A program made the position numbers and the translations under genes. Shown one piece after another: positions 37,079 to 44,651 of a stretch of 64,000 bases of DNA; the first letter of the stretch is position 1; the number at the start of each line of letters is the position of its first letter. The notes under the pieces are model-generated. The model saw only the letters and a program-made list of their open reading frames with translations. It ran no database searches and was not told the DNA's origin. Source of the stretch: Bradyrhizobium erythrophlei. Its GTDB lineage: Bacteria; Pseudomonadota; Alphaproteobacteria; Rhizobiales; Xanthobacteraceae. The DNA lies in NCBI RefSeq assembly GCF_900129505.1, contig NZ_LT670818.1:1550001-1614000 (forward strand), given 5' to 3'.

Positions 37079-38125
37079 TTACTTCTTGGGCCGCAGATCG
37101 AGACCGACGCCCTTGTTGATGAAGCGAAGCGTATAGGCCTTGCGGAAATCGATGTCGGGACGGACCACGCCGGCACGCACCATCTTGTCGAAGAAGCTGG
37201 TCGCCCGCTCGTCGCTCATGGCGCCGATGCCATCGCGCAGGGTGTCGCCGGAATCGACAATACCGTATTCCTTCATCTTGCCGACCGAGAACGCGAGCAA
37301 CTCATCGGTCATTTCCGGATTGAGCTTTTTGATCAGCGCATTGCCCGGCGCATTGTTGCCGTAGAGATAGTTGTACCAGCCGATGATCGACGCGTCGACG
37401 AAGCGTTGAACCAGATCGGGCTTCTTGTCGGTCAATTCGCGGCGGGTCTCGATCAGGGTCGAATAGGAGTTGAAGCCATAATCCGCCAGCAGGATGATTC
37501 CCGGCTTGAAATTGGCGGCTTTTTCGACCGCGAACGGCTCCGACGTGACATAGCCCTGCATCGCGCTTTGCGGGCTGGCGATGAACGGCTGCGGGTTGAA
37601 GGTGTAGGGCCTGACCTTCGCCTCGCTGAATCCATATTCGGATTTCAGCCACTGGAAATAGCTGGAGATGCCCTCCTTGGACACGAACAGCGTCAGCGGC
37701 TTGAGCTGTTCGAGCTTTGTGATCTTCGATGCGGGATGGGTCAGGAAAACCTGCGGATCCTTCTGGAAGATCGCGGCGACCGTCACCACCGGCACGTTGT
37801 TGGCGACCGCGTCGAACGACATCAGGGTGTTGGCGGCCATGAAGAAATCGAGCTTGCCGGCGATCAGCAGCATGCGGTTGTTGTCATTCGGCCCGCCCGG
37901 CACGATGGTGACATCGAGCCCGTATCGCCGGTAGGTACCGTCGGCCACCGCCTGGAAAAAACCGCCGTGCTCGGCTTCGGGAACCCAGTTGGTGCCGAAC
38001 GAGACCTTGTCCAGCGTGGTTTGGGCGCCTGCCGGGAGGACGGCCAAGGACAGGGACATGACCAGGGCCAAGGACAGAGACAGGAGGCCTAAGGTTAACG
38101 CTCGCGGCAAAAGTGCCGGGTTCAT
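37079..38125 (-). CDS. NMT1/THI5-like ABC substrate-binding protein
   Basis: The 348-residue exported protein has a signal peptide rich in Leu and Ser (ALTLGLLSLSLALVMSLSLA, cut near AGAQ). The mature N-terminus DKVSFGTNWVPEAEHGGFFQ matches the NMT1/THI5 group, which binds pyrimidines, riboflavin-like or other small heterocycles. GGPNDNNRMLLIAGKLDFFM is the usual second element. The ligand cannot be set from sequence; the divergent creatininase-family gene hints at a cyclic amide or similar nitrogen compound. Confidence 0.9.
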   Translation of the reverse strand: MNPALLPRALTLGLLSLSLALVMSLSLAVLPAGAQTTLDKVSFGTNWVPEAEHGGFFQAVADGTYRRYGLDVTIVPGGPNDNNRMLLIAGKLDFFMAANTLMSFDAVANNVPVVTVAAIFQKDPQVFLTHPASKITKLEQLKPLTLFVSKEGISSYFQWLKSEYGFSEAKVRPYTFNPQPFIASPQSAMQGYVTSEPFAVEKAANFKPGIILLADYGFNSYSTLIETRRELTDKKPDLVQRFVDASIIGWYNYLYGNNAPGNALIKKLNPEMTDELLAFSVGKMKEYGIVDSGDTLRDGIGAMSDERATSFFDKMVRAGVVRPDIDFRKAYTLRFINKGVGLDLRPKK

Positions 38126-38229
38126 GATTGGACTCCGTCGATCGTTCTGGCCCATGATAGGGAACGGACGCTGGTCGCGTCCTGTCCGCAAACTACCTTG
38201 CAAACGCGCTTAAAGAAACATTTCACTCG

Positions 38230-39054
38230 ATGACTTCCCTGCTCCCTCCCCGCGACTGGACCGACATCCACTGGCCCGGCATTTCCGAGACCACGCCGGA
38301 GCGATGGATCGCGGTGCTGCCGCTGGCGGCCACCGAGCAGCACGGCCCGCATCTGCCTGTCGGCACCGACATCATGATCGCGCAGGCCTATCTGGCGCGG
38401 GTGCGCGAAGTCTTGCCCGACACCATCCCCGCGACCTTCCTGCCGCTGCAGCCGGTCGGGATTTCCACCGAACATATCGACTATCCGGGCACGCTGACGC
38501 TGCCGACGGAGGTTGCGCTGAAGAGCTGGATGGCGCTCGGCGAGAGCGTCGCGCGCGCAGGGGTCAAGAAGCTCGTGATGGTTACGAGCCATGGCGGCAA
38601 CAGCGCGGCCATGACCCTGGTCGCGCAAGATCTGCGCGCGCAGCACGGCATTCTCGCGGTCACCACCGGATGGTTCCGGTTCGGCGCGCCGGACGGATTG
38701 TTTTCGCCCGAAGAACTGCGTCACGGCATCCATGGCGGCGCATGGGAAACCTCGATCATGCTGGCGCGCCATCCGGAAGCTGTGCGTAAGGACAAGATCG
38801 CCGATTTCCGCCCCACGAGCATCGCGATGGAGCAGGAATATCGCTGGCTCTCGGCGCACCGGCCGGTGCCGTTCGCGTGGCAGACCCAGGATCTCCACGC
38901 CAGCGGCGCCGTCGGCGATGCCGCGATCGCCTCCGCGGAAACGGGCGAGATTCTGCTCGATCACGGCGCGCACGCGTTCTGCGAACTGCTTGCCGACGTC
39001 GATAAATTCGACGTGAAGAGGCTTTCGGACGATCCCCACCAACCGTCTAAGTGA
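38230..39054 (+). CDS. creatininase family amidohydrolase
   Basis: The 274-residue protein has the metal-binding motif EQHGPHLPVGTD, an Asp/His-containing EHIDYPGTL segment, the SHGGNSAAM loop and a late GGAWETSIML segment with the Glu ligand. The family uses two divalent metals to open cyclic amides (creatinine) or related bonds. It is divergent from the NMT1-type ABC operon with 104 bases between starts, so the two likely share regulation and a substrate. Confidence 0.9.
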   Translation: MTSLLPPRDWTDIHWPGISETTPERWIAVLPLAATEQHGPHLPVGTDIMIAQAYLARVREVLPDTIPATFLPLQPVGISTEHIDYPGTLTLPTEVALKSWMALGESVARAGVKKLVMVTSHGGNSAAMTLVAQDLRAQHGILAVTTGWFRFGAPDGLFSPEELRHGIHGGAWETSIMLARHPEAVRKDKIADFRPTSIAMEQEYRWLSAHRPVPFAWQTQDLHASGAVGDAAIASAETGEILLDHGAHAFCELLADVDKFDVKRLSDDPHQPSK

Positions 39055-39181
39055 TTGTTATTTATACTTATTTTTGGAGGCGCCGGGTTCGGTTCGGCTG
39101 AATCGAACCGGAATCGAGAACGCCCCGTCCAACTGGCATGCGGACCACAACGGTCCCGCGCTCAACCGGATGGAGTTTCTC

Positions 39182-39451
39182 ATGTCGATCAAGTCCAAAA
39201 TTGCCGCCGTCGCCCTTGTCGCTCTGGCCGTCACCGGCAGCATCGCGTCCACCACCACCAAGGCAGAAGCCCATGGCCTTGGCTGGGGTGTCGGAGCCGG
39301 TATCGTCGGCGCCGCGATCGTCGGCAGCGCGATCGCCGCCAGCAACGACGGCTATTATTATGGCGGCGGCTATCGCCGCTGCGGCTGGGTTCGCCAGTTC
39401 GACGCCTACGGCAATTTCATCGGCCGCGTCCGCACCTGCAATTACTACTGA
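39182..39451 (+). CDS. small exported Gly/Tyr-rich protein
   Basis: The 89-residue product has a signal peptide (KIAAVALVALAVTGSIAST), a small hydrophobic glycine segment (GVGAGIVGAAIVGSAIAAS) and a tail rich in Tyr, Gly and Arg with two cysteines (RRCGWVRQFDAYGN ... RTCNYY). This type is frequent in Bradyrhizobium; its function is unknown. GGAG lies ten bases before the ATG at 39182. A strong terminator follows at 39522. Confidence 0.75.
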   Translation: MSIKSKIAAVALVALAVTGSIASTTTKAEAHGLGWGVGAGIVGAAIVGSAIAASNDGYYYGGGYRRCGWVRQFDAYGNFIGRVRTCNYY

Positions 39452-39521
39452 CAGCCGCTTGATCGCGTAGTGGATCCCGCGTCCGGCACGGGCGCCTCAT
39501 CCACCCCCGTGTCGCACACCC

Positions 39522-39559
39522 GACCCGCCCGGACGTCCCCCGGGCGGGTCAACCTTTTT
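39522..39559 (+). terminator. Rho-independent terminator
   Basis: An 11-base stem (GACCCGCCCGG / CCGGGCGGGTC) with a 7-base loop is followed by AACC and TTTTT. It ends the transcript of the small exported protein gene and also lies close to the end of the convergent mgtA pseudogene. Confidence 0.85.
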
Positions 39560-39581
39560 AATCACAGCAGCGGAAAACCGC

Positions 39582-40428
39582 TCAAAGTCCCCACCGGCGA
39601 ATGAACCAGACCTTCACCACATGAGTGAGGATCGCGTAGGTCACCAGCATGGCCGCAACCAGCGGCCAGTACTGCCAGGGGAGCGGCTGGAAACCCAACG
39701 CCGCACCCGCCCAGGTGAAGGGCAGTATCATTCCGACCGTGCAGATGATCACCGTCGTCGCGATCAGTGCGGGGCTGGCATGACTCTCGACGAACGGGAT
39801 CTTGGCGGTCCGGATGATGTGAATGATCAGGGTCTGGGTCAGAAGCGATTCCACGAACCATCCGGTCTGGAACAGCGACGGATTATCCCAGGCATCGAAC
39901 ACGTAGAGCATCATGCCGTAGGTCGCATAGTCGAAGATCGAGCTGATCGGCCCGATGAACAGCATGAATTTGAAGATGTTACCGATGTCCCATTTTCGGG
40001 GTAACGCCAGATACTCCTCGTCGACATTGTCGGTTGGAATCGTCGTCTGCGAAAAATAGTACAGCAGATTGTTGGTCAGCACCTGGATCGGCGCCATCGG
40101 CAGGAACGGCAGGAAGATGCTCGCGCCGAGCACGCTGAACATGTTTCCGAAATTCGAGCTCGCGCCCATCTTGATGTATTTCGTGATGTTCGCAAAAACC
40201 TTGCGGCCTTCGGTCACGCCTCGGCAAGGACGAGCAGGCTCTTTTCGAGCAGAACTTCTTCAGGCGCTCGGCGGCCTCGGTCGCCGACAGGCCTTCCGGC
40301 GCGGACTGCAGTTTCGCGCAGGCTTCGCGGGGCTGAAGGCGGCTGAGTTCCGCAAGCACCCCATCATGGACGGCGGGTTGCGCACCGGTGCGCGCGCTCG
40401 CCTGGATCGGTTTCGAGAAGACGTTCAT
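39582..40428 (-). pseudogene. mgtA: magnesium-transporting P-type ATPase, large internal deletion
   Basis: From the ATG at 40428 about 58 codons match the N-terminus of MgtA/MgtB ATPases (MNVFSKPIQASA, then LSATEAAERLKKF). The sequence then jumps, near 40255, to the ILLEKSLLVL-like segment that normally lies some 600 codons later, so the phosphorylation site, nucleotide-binding domain and first helices are gone. A one-base loss soon after (at the LAEGVTEGRK segment, giving GAGGCGTGA) shifts the frame again. The rest (39582-40217) is the intact C-terminal membrane domain (KYIKMGASSNFGNMFSVLG). It cannot pump. Confidence 0.93.
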
Positions 40429-40644
40429 GGGGAATATCGCTGGGTTTGGGCCGAAGCCGCGCTCGCAGCAAACATCATCGTAAAGGGGCCGTGAAGCGTT
40501 GCGACAGATCAAGCTTCCGGCATCCTCGATCGCGCGGAATTTTCGGATGGCAGCACGCCGACCATGCCGGCGCTGTCTGCGGCCACCGCCAGCCGAACCT
40601 CCGGCGCGCATGGGTCCCACCGCCCGTTCGCAGCAATCATACGA

Positions 40645-40673
40645 TTGACATAGCATAGGGGGGTACCCTATAT
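40645..40673 (+). promoter_or_regulatory. dmeR promoter with embedded G-tract operator
   Basis: TTGACA (40645-40650) is followed after 17 bases by CTATAT (40668-40673). The spacer and -10 hold ATAGGGGGGTACCCTAT (40655-40671), a G6 tract inside an inverted repeat. This is the operator style of RcnR/CsoR-type repressors, including DmeR. Binding would block RNA polymerase directly. Confidence 0.75.
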
Positions 40674-40680
40674 GCGTTCA

Positions 40681-40959
40681 ATGGCACACACGATCCGGGA
40701 AAAGAAAAAGCTGCTCGCGCGGGTGGGGCGCATCCGCGGCCAGATCGAGGCGATCGAGCGGGCGCTGACCGAGGAAGCCGAATGCGAGCGCATCATGCAC
40801 ATGATCGCCGGCATTCGCGGCGGCGTCGCGGGCCTGATGGCGGAGGTGGTCGAGGACCATATCCGCACCCATCTGGTGGACCCCGAGCGGAATCCGGGCG
40901 CGCTCAACGCCGACGCCGCTGATCAGCTCATCGAGGTGGTCCACACCTACCTGAAGTGA
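40681..40959 (+). CDS. dmeR: nickel/cobalt-sensing repressor, RcnR/DmeR type
   Basis: The 92-residue all-helical protein belongs to the CsoR/RcnR (DUF156) family. Counting from MAHT, it has His3, Cys35, His60 and His64, the exact ligand set of RcnR for Ni(II)/Co(II); copper- and formaldehyde-type members differ. It would release DNA when the metal binds. The ATG at 40681 is chosen since it places His3 correctly; the ATG at 40672 lies within the -10 element. It is followed by the efflux gene dmeF after eight bases. Confidence 0.92.
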   Translation: MAHTIREKKKLLARVGRIRGQIEAIERALTEEAECERIMHMIAGIRGGVAGLMAEVVEDHIRTHLVDPERNPGALNADAADQLIEVVHTYLK

Positions 40960-40967
40960 GGGACGCC

Positions 40968-42245
40968 ATGTCCGACGCCGAAGAGCTGTTTCAGTTTCCG
41001 CCGCACGACCATGTCTTTCTGGGCAAGGATCACGACAAGGCCGAGCGCCGGACCTGGGCGGTGATCGTGCTGTGCACCATCATGATGATCGCCGAGATCA
41101 TCGGCGGGGCGCTGTTCGGCTCGCTGGCGCTGATCGCCGACGGTTTGCACATGTCGACCCATGCCGGCGCGCTGCTGCTGGCGGCGCTGGCCTATACGTA
41201 TGCCCGCAAATACGCCAACGATCGCAGTTTTTCGTTCGGCACCGGCAAGTTCGGCGATCTCGCGGGCTATTCCAGCGCCATCGTCCTGGCGATGATCGCG
41301 CTGTTGATCGGCTATGAAGCGGTGTCGCGCCTGCTCAACCCCGTCTCGATCAGCTTCAACGAGGCGATCCCGATTGCCGTGCTCGGCCTCGCGGTCAATG
41401 TCGCCAGTGCCTGGCTGTTGTCCGGCGGGCATCACCACGATCGCGGCCATGGGCATTCCCATGGCCACAGCCACGGCCACGAGGACGAAGCCCGTCGGAT
41501 CGCACTGGGGAGTTCCATCCTGGACATCAAGGTGTTTGAAGACGGCGTGCCACCACGCTTTCGTGTCCGCGCAGAAGGGGGTGAACTGCCGGCTGCCGAC
41601 CTCACCATCGAGACCACGAGGCCGAACGGCAGCCGCCAGCTATTCGTCTTCGAGGACCGCGGCGATTATCTGGAGTCGCGCGACGAGATCCCGGAGCCGC
41701 ACGCCTTCCTCGCCAGCATTCGACTGATGCAGGCGGGCCGCCCCCATGAACGCGAACTGGAATTTGAAGAGCACGATCATGACGACGCGCACGGCCACGG
41801 TGGCGCGCATCACCGCGACAACAATATGCGCGCCGCCATCGTTCACGTCATGGCCGATGCCGCGGTCTCGGTTCTGGTGATTGCCGGGCTGTTGCTGGCG
41901 CGCGCCTTCGGCTGGCTCTGGATGGACCCACTGGCCGGCTTCATCGGCGCGCTGGTCATCGCCAACTGGTCGGTGGGCTTGCTGCGCGACACCGGTGGCA
42001 TCCTGCTCGACCGCACTCCGGATCCGCGCATGGCCGAGAAAGTCCGCGGATTGATCGAAGCCGATGGCGATCGGGTCACTGATCTACATCTCTGGCGGCT
42101 CGGGCCCGGACATCTTGGCGCCATCGTCTGCGTCGCCACCACGGGAGAACGCAAGGCGGCGGATTACCGGCAGCGGCTGGCGAGATTCGCAGACCTGTCA
42201 CATGTCACCGTAGAGGTCCAGCACTCCCAGTCCTTCAAGGGCTGA
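40968..42245 (+). CDS. dmeF: cation diffusion facilitator, Ni/Co efflux
   Basis: The 425-residue inner-membrane exporter has the CDF helices and metal site in helices II and V (LIADGLHMSTHAGALLLAAL; IVHVMADAAVSVLVIAGLLL, with the H/D pairs). Between helices IV and V it carries a His-rich loop (HHHDRGHGHSHGHSHGHED), then about 85 residues of extra folded-looking sequence (LDIKVFEDGVPPRFRVRAEG to RPHERELEFEEHDHDD) and a second His-rich part. The C-terminal domain is the usual dimeric one. DmeF removes cobalt and nickel in rhizobia. It is the second gene of the dmeRF operon. Confidence 0.93.
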   Translation: MSDAEELFQFPPHDHVFLGKDHDKAERRTWAVIVLCTIMMIAEIIGGALFGSLALIADGLHMSTHAGALLLAALAYTYARKYANDRSFSFGTGKFGDLAGYSSAIVLAMIALLIGYEAVSRLLNPVSISFNEAIPIAVLGLAVNVASAWLLSGGHHHDRGHGHSHGHSHGHEDEARRIALGSSILDIKVFEDGVPPRFRVRAEGGELPAADLTIETTRPNGSRQLFVFEDRGDYLESRDEIPEPHAFLASIRLMQAGRPHERELEFEEHDHDDAHGHGGAHHRDNNMRAAIVHVMADAAVSVLVIAGLLLARAFGWLWMDPLAGFIGALVIANWSVGLLRDTGGILLDRTPDPRMAEKVRGLIEADGDRVTDLHLWRLGPGHLGAIVCVATTGERKAADYRQRLARFADLSHVTVEVQHSQSFKG

Positions 42246-42345
42246 GGCGGCGTTTGGAGAAATCCGGCGATTTTCACGCGGAAATAGCGGTGTTGCATGG
42301 CTGTCACATCTGGATGCCATTCAACATCTGCCTCCCAGTCAGTTG

Positions 42346-42429
42346 TTGCAATTAAGAATTATTCGCAATAAGCCTTGGGAATAAACTGCGGCCTGGATTG
42401 CTCTGGTCCTGGCGCGGAATTATCCGCAA
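42346..42429. promoter_or_regulatory. two similar palindrome-like sites upstream of the porin gene
   Basis: GAATTATTCGCAA (42356-42368) and GAATTATCCGCAA (42417-42429) differ at one base and lie 61 bases apart. The first is part of a 23-base imperfect palindrome (42346-42368) that looks like Fur-family binding sites; the second lies in GCGGAATTATCCGC. They are 100-185 bases before the porin start, so control by a Fur-type regulator is possible. Confidence 0.45.
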
Positions 42430-42529
42430 CTGAAAACAGACGAAATCATTCATTGGTGGCAGCGCGCCGGCAAATCTGCAGAGTGACGAAAGAGACCGCC
42501 GGAATGTTCGCGCTGGAAGCACCCACACG

Positions 42530-44524
42530 ATGAGCCGCTGCAGCCGACCCTGGGAGCGCGTAGTCGCGGGCGTGGGCTTGAGCCTTTTCGCCTGCGACGG
42601 CGCCGCACTCGCCGCGGACCTGCCGCTCAAGGCGCCGGCGATCAAGGCCGTCTACGACTGGACCGGATTTTATCTGGGCGGCCATGTCGGCTATGGCCGC
42701 GGCAGTCTCGGTCCCGGCACCAATCCCCTACCCGAACAGGGCGTGTTCTTTCCGCACAGCGTAACCGGCCTGATCGGCGGTTACCAGGTCGGCTACAGCA
42801 AGCAGTTGCCGAACCATATCGTGCTCGGCGTGGAGGCCGATGCATCGTTCACAAGCCCGCTGGATGGCCCGCGACTGGCGCCAGCCCCCTTCAACACGAC
42901 GATCGACTATCTCGGCACCGCGCGCGGCCGTATCGGCTATGCGTTCGGAAGGCTGCTGCCCTATATGACCGGCGGCTTTGCCTGGGGACACAGCCATGTC
43001 GACGTCAATGACGCCGACGGCAGTGTCATCTCGTCGCCCGGACAAACTCAATTTGGCTGGACCGCGGGCGCCGGCGTCGAATTTGCCGTCAGCGGCAACT
43101 GGAGCGCCAAGCTCGAATATGACTACATCGATCTGTCGCGCCGGACGGTCGATCTGAGCACCTTCGGATTGCCGGGCGTCAATGTCGATCCCAACATCCA
43201 CCTCGTCAAACTCGGGCTGAATTATCGCTTCGGCGATACGCCGCCCTGGCTCGCGCCGGATACCAACAAGACCGCGCTGCCGGAATCGACCGACTGGAAC
43301 GTCCACGCACAAACCACTTTCATTGCATCGGCCTATCCCTCGTTCCGCTCGCCCTATGCCGGCACCAACAGCCTGCCCGGCGGCGGACAGGCCCGCGATA
43401 CCTGGACCGCGACGGCGTTCCTCGGTGTGCGCCTGTGGCAGGGAGGCGAATTCTATTTCAATCCGGAGTTCGCGCAGGGATTCGGCCTGAACGGAACGCT
43501 CGGGCTTGCTGGCTTTCCCAATGGCGAGGCGCAGAAGGCGGGCGCGCCGTTCGGGAAAGTCCGGCCGCAACGCTATTATTTCAAACAGACCTTCGGGCTC
43601 GGCGGCGAACAGGAAGACGTCGAAGACGCCGCCAATCAACTGCCGGGCAAGCGTGACATCGATCGCGTCACGCTGATCGTCGGCCGTTTCGCGGTCGGCG
43701 ATTTCTTCGACGGCAATTCCTACGCCAAGGATCCGCGCGCGGACTTCATGAACTGGGCGATGTGGTCGTCGGCCGCCTACGACTTCCCGGCGGATTTGCC
43801 GGGCTACACCCGCGGCGGCGTGGTCGAGCTCAATCGCAAGGATTGGGCGTTGCGCGCCGGCGTGTTCGAGGTGCCCACGGCGCCCAACAGCGACGTCCTC
43901 ACCTACAAGGCCGGCGGCACCGTCGTCGAATTCGAGGAACGCCACACATTGTTCGACCAGCCCGGCAAATTGCGGCTGGGCGCGTTCGGCAACCAGGGCA
44001 ATATGGGCAACTACCGACAGGCGCTGGCAATCGAAGCCGCCGACCCGACGCAGGACATCAACGTGGTGATGACGAGCATTCAGCACACCAACCCGAAATA
44101 CGGCTTCTACGCCAACCTCGAACAGCAGATCGCCAAGGACGTCGGGCTGTTCGCGCGCGCGAGCTGGAACGACGGCCAGAACCAAATCCTGTCATTCACC
44201 GATATCGACCGCAGCCTCTCCGGCGGCTTCTCAATCAAGGGTAGCCATTGGGGACGCCCGAACGACACCATCGGCGTCGGCGGCGCCATCAACGGCCTGT
44301 CCAGCGCCCACCGCGACTTCCTCGCGGCCGGCGGGCTAGGCCTTCTGATCGGCGACGGCCGGCTCAACTACCGCCCCGAACAGATTCTCGAGACCTATTA
44401 CGCCTACGCGATCGACAAGAACTTTACGCTCACCGCGGACTATCAACTCTTCACGAATCCCGCCTATAACGCCGACCGTGGGCCGGTCTCGATCTTCTCA
44501 GGACGCCTGCACGGCGAATTCTAG
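42530..44524 (+). CDS. fused Omp25-like barrel and OprB carbohydrate porin
   Basis: The 664-residue protein has a signal peptide (LSLFACDGAALA) and two outer-membrane beta-barrel parts. Residues about 35-240 are an Omp25/Omp31-like barrel (YDWTGFYLGGHVGYG at the start, LGLNYRFGD at the end). Residues about 255-664 are an OprB-type porin (DTWTATAFLGVRLWQGGEFYFNPEF; VTLIVGRFAVGDFFD; final SIFSGRLHGEF with C-terminal Phe for barrel assembly). Each part alone is common; this fusion is known to me mainly from Bradyrhizobiaceae. It should admit sugars or other small solutes. Confidence 0.88.
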   Translation: MSRCSRPWERVVAGVGLSLFACDGAALAADLPLKAPAIKAVYDWTGFYLGGHVGYGRGSLGPGTNPLPEQGVFFPHSVTGLIGGYQVGYSKQLPNHIVLGVEADASFTSPLDGPRLAPAPFNTTIDYLGTARGRIGYAFGRLLPYMTGGFAWGHSHVDVNDADGSVISSPGQTQFGWTAGAGVEFAVSGNWSAKLEYDYIDLSRRTVDLSTFGLPGVNVDPNIHLVKLGLNYRFGDTPPWLAPDTNKTALPESTDWNVHAQTTFIASAYPSFRSPYAGTNSLPGGGQARDTWTATAFLGVRLWQGGEFYFNPEFAQGFGLNGTLGLAGFPNGEAQKAGAPFGKVRPQRYYFKQTFGLGGEQEDVEDAANQLPGKRDIDRVTLIVGRFAVGDFFDGNSYAKDPRADFMNWAMWSSAAYDFPADLPGYTRGGVVELNRKDWALRAGVFEVPTAPNSDVLTYKAGGTVVEFEERHTLFDQPGKLRLGAFGNQGNMGNYRQALAIEAADPTQDINVVMTSIQHTNPKYGFYANLEQQIAKDVGLFARASWNDGQNQILSFTDIDRSLSGGFSIKGSHWGRPNDTIGVGGAINGLSSAHRDFLAAGGLGLLIGDGRLNYRPEQILETYYAYAIDKNFTLTADYQLFTNPAYNADRGPVSIFSGRLHGEF

Positions 44525-44573
44525 ATCGGGATGACTTTTCTTCAAGTCGTCATCCCGCTCTATCTTTTTGTTT

Positions 44574-44622
44574 GAGCATGATCTTCTCGGAAAACCGGTT
44601 CCCACTTTTCCGGATCATGCTC
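44574..44622. repeat. dispersed palindromic repeat
   Basis: GAGCATGATC and GATCATGCTC form perfect 10-base arms around an inner imperfect hairpin (CGGAAAA / TTTTCCG). I recognise this as a very common extragenic palindrome of Rhizobiales. It lies just before the ABC permease gene. Confidence 0.9.
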
Positions 44623-44651
44623 TAGGCGCTTCGGGCGACAAGGCGGCTCTC

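Noticed and set aside
38126..38229. TPP riboswitch between the NMT1-type operon and the creatininase-family gene
   Set aside because: The region is only about 100 bases between divergent starts and lacks the conserved thi-box pattern.
39582..40217. A separate 211-residue membrane protein gene
   Set aside because: It is the C-terminal part of the deleted mgtA gene. Its N-terminus is found upstream in another frame, and no ribosome-binding site precedes it.
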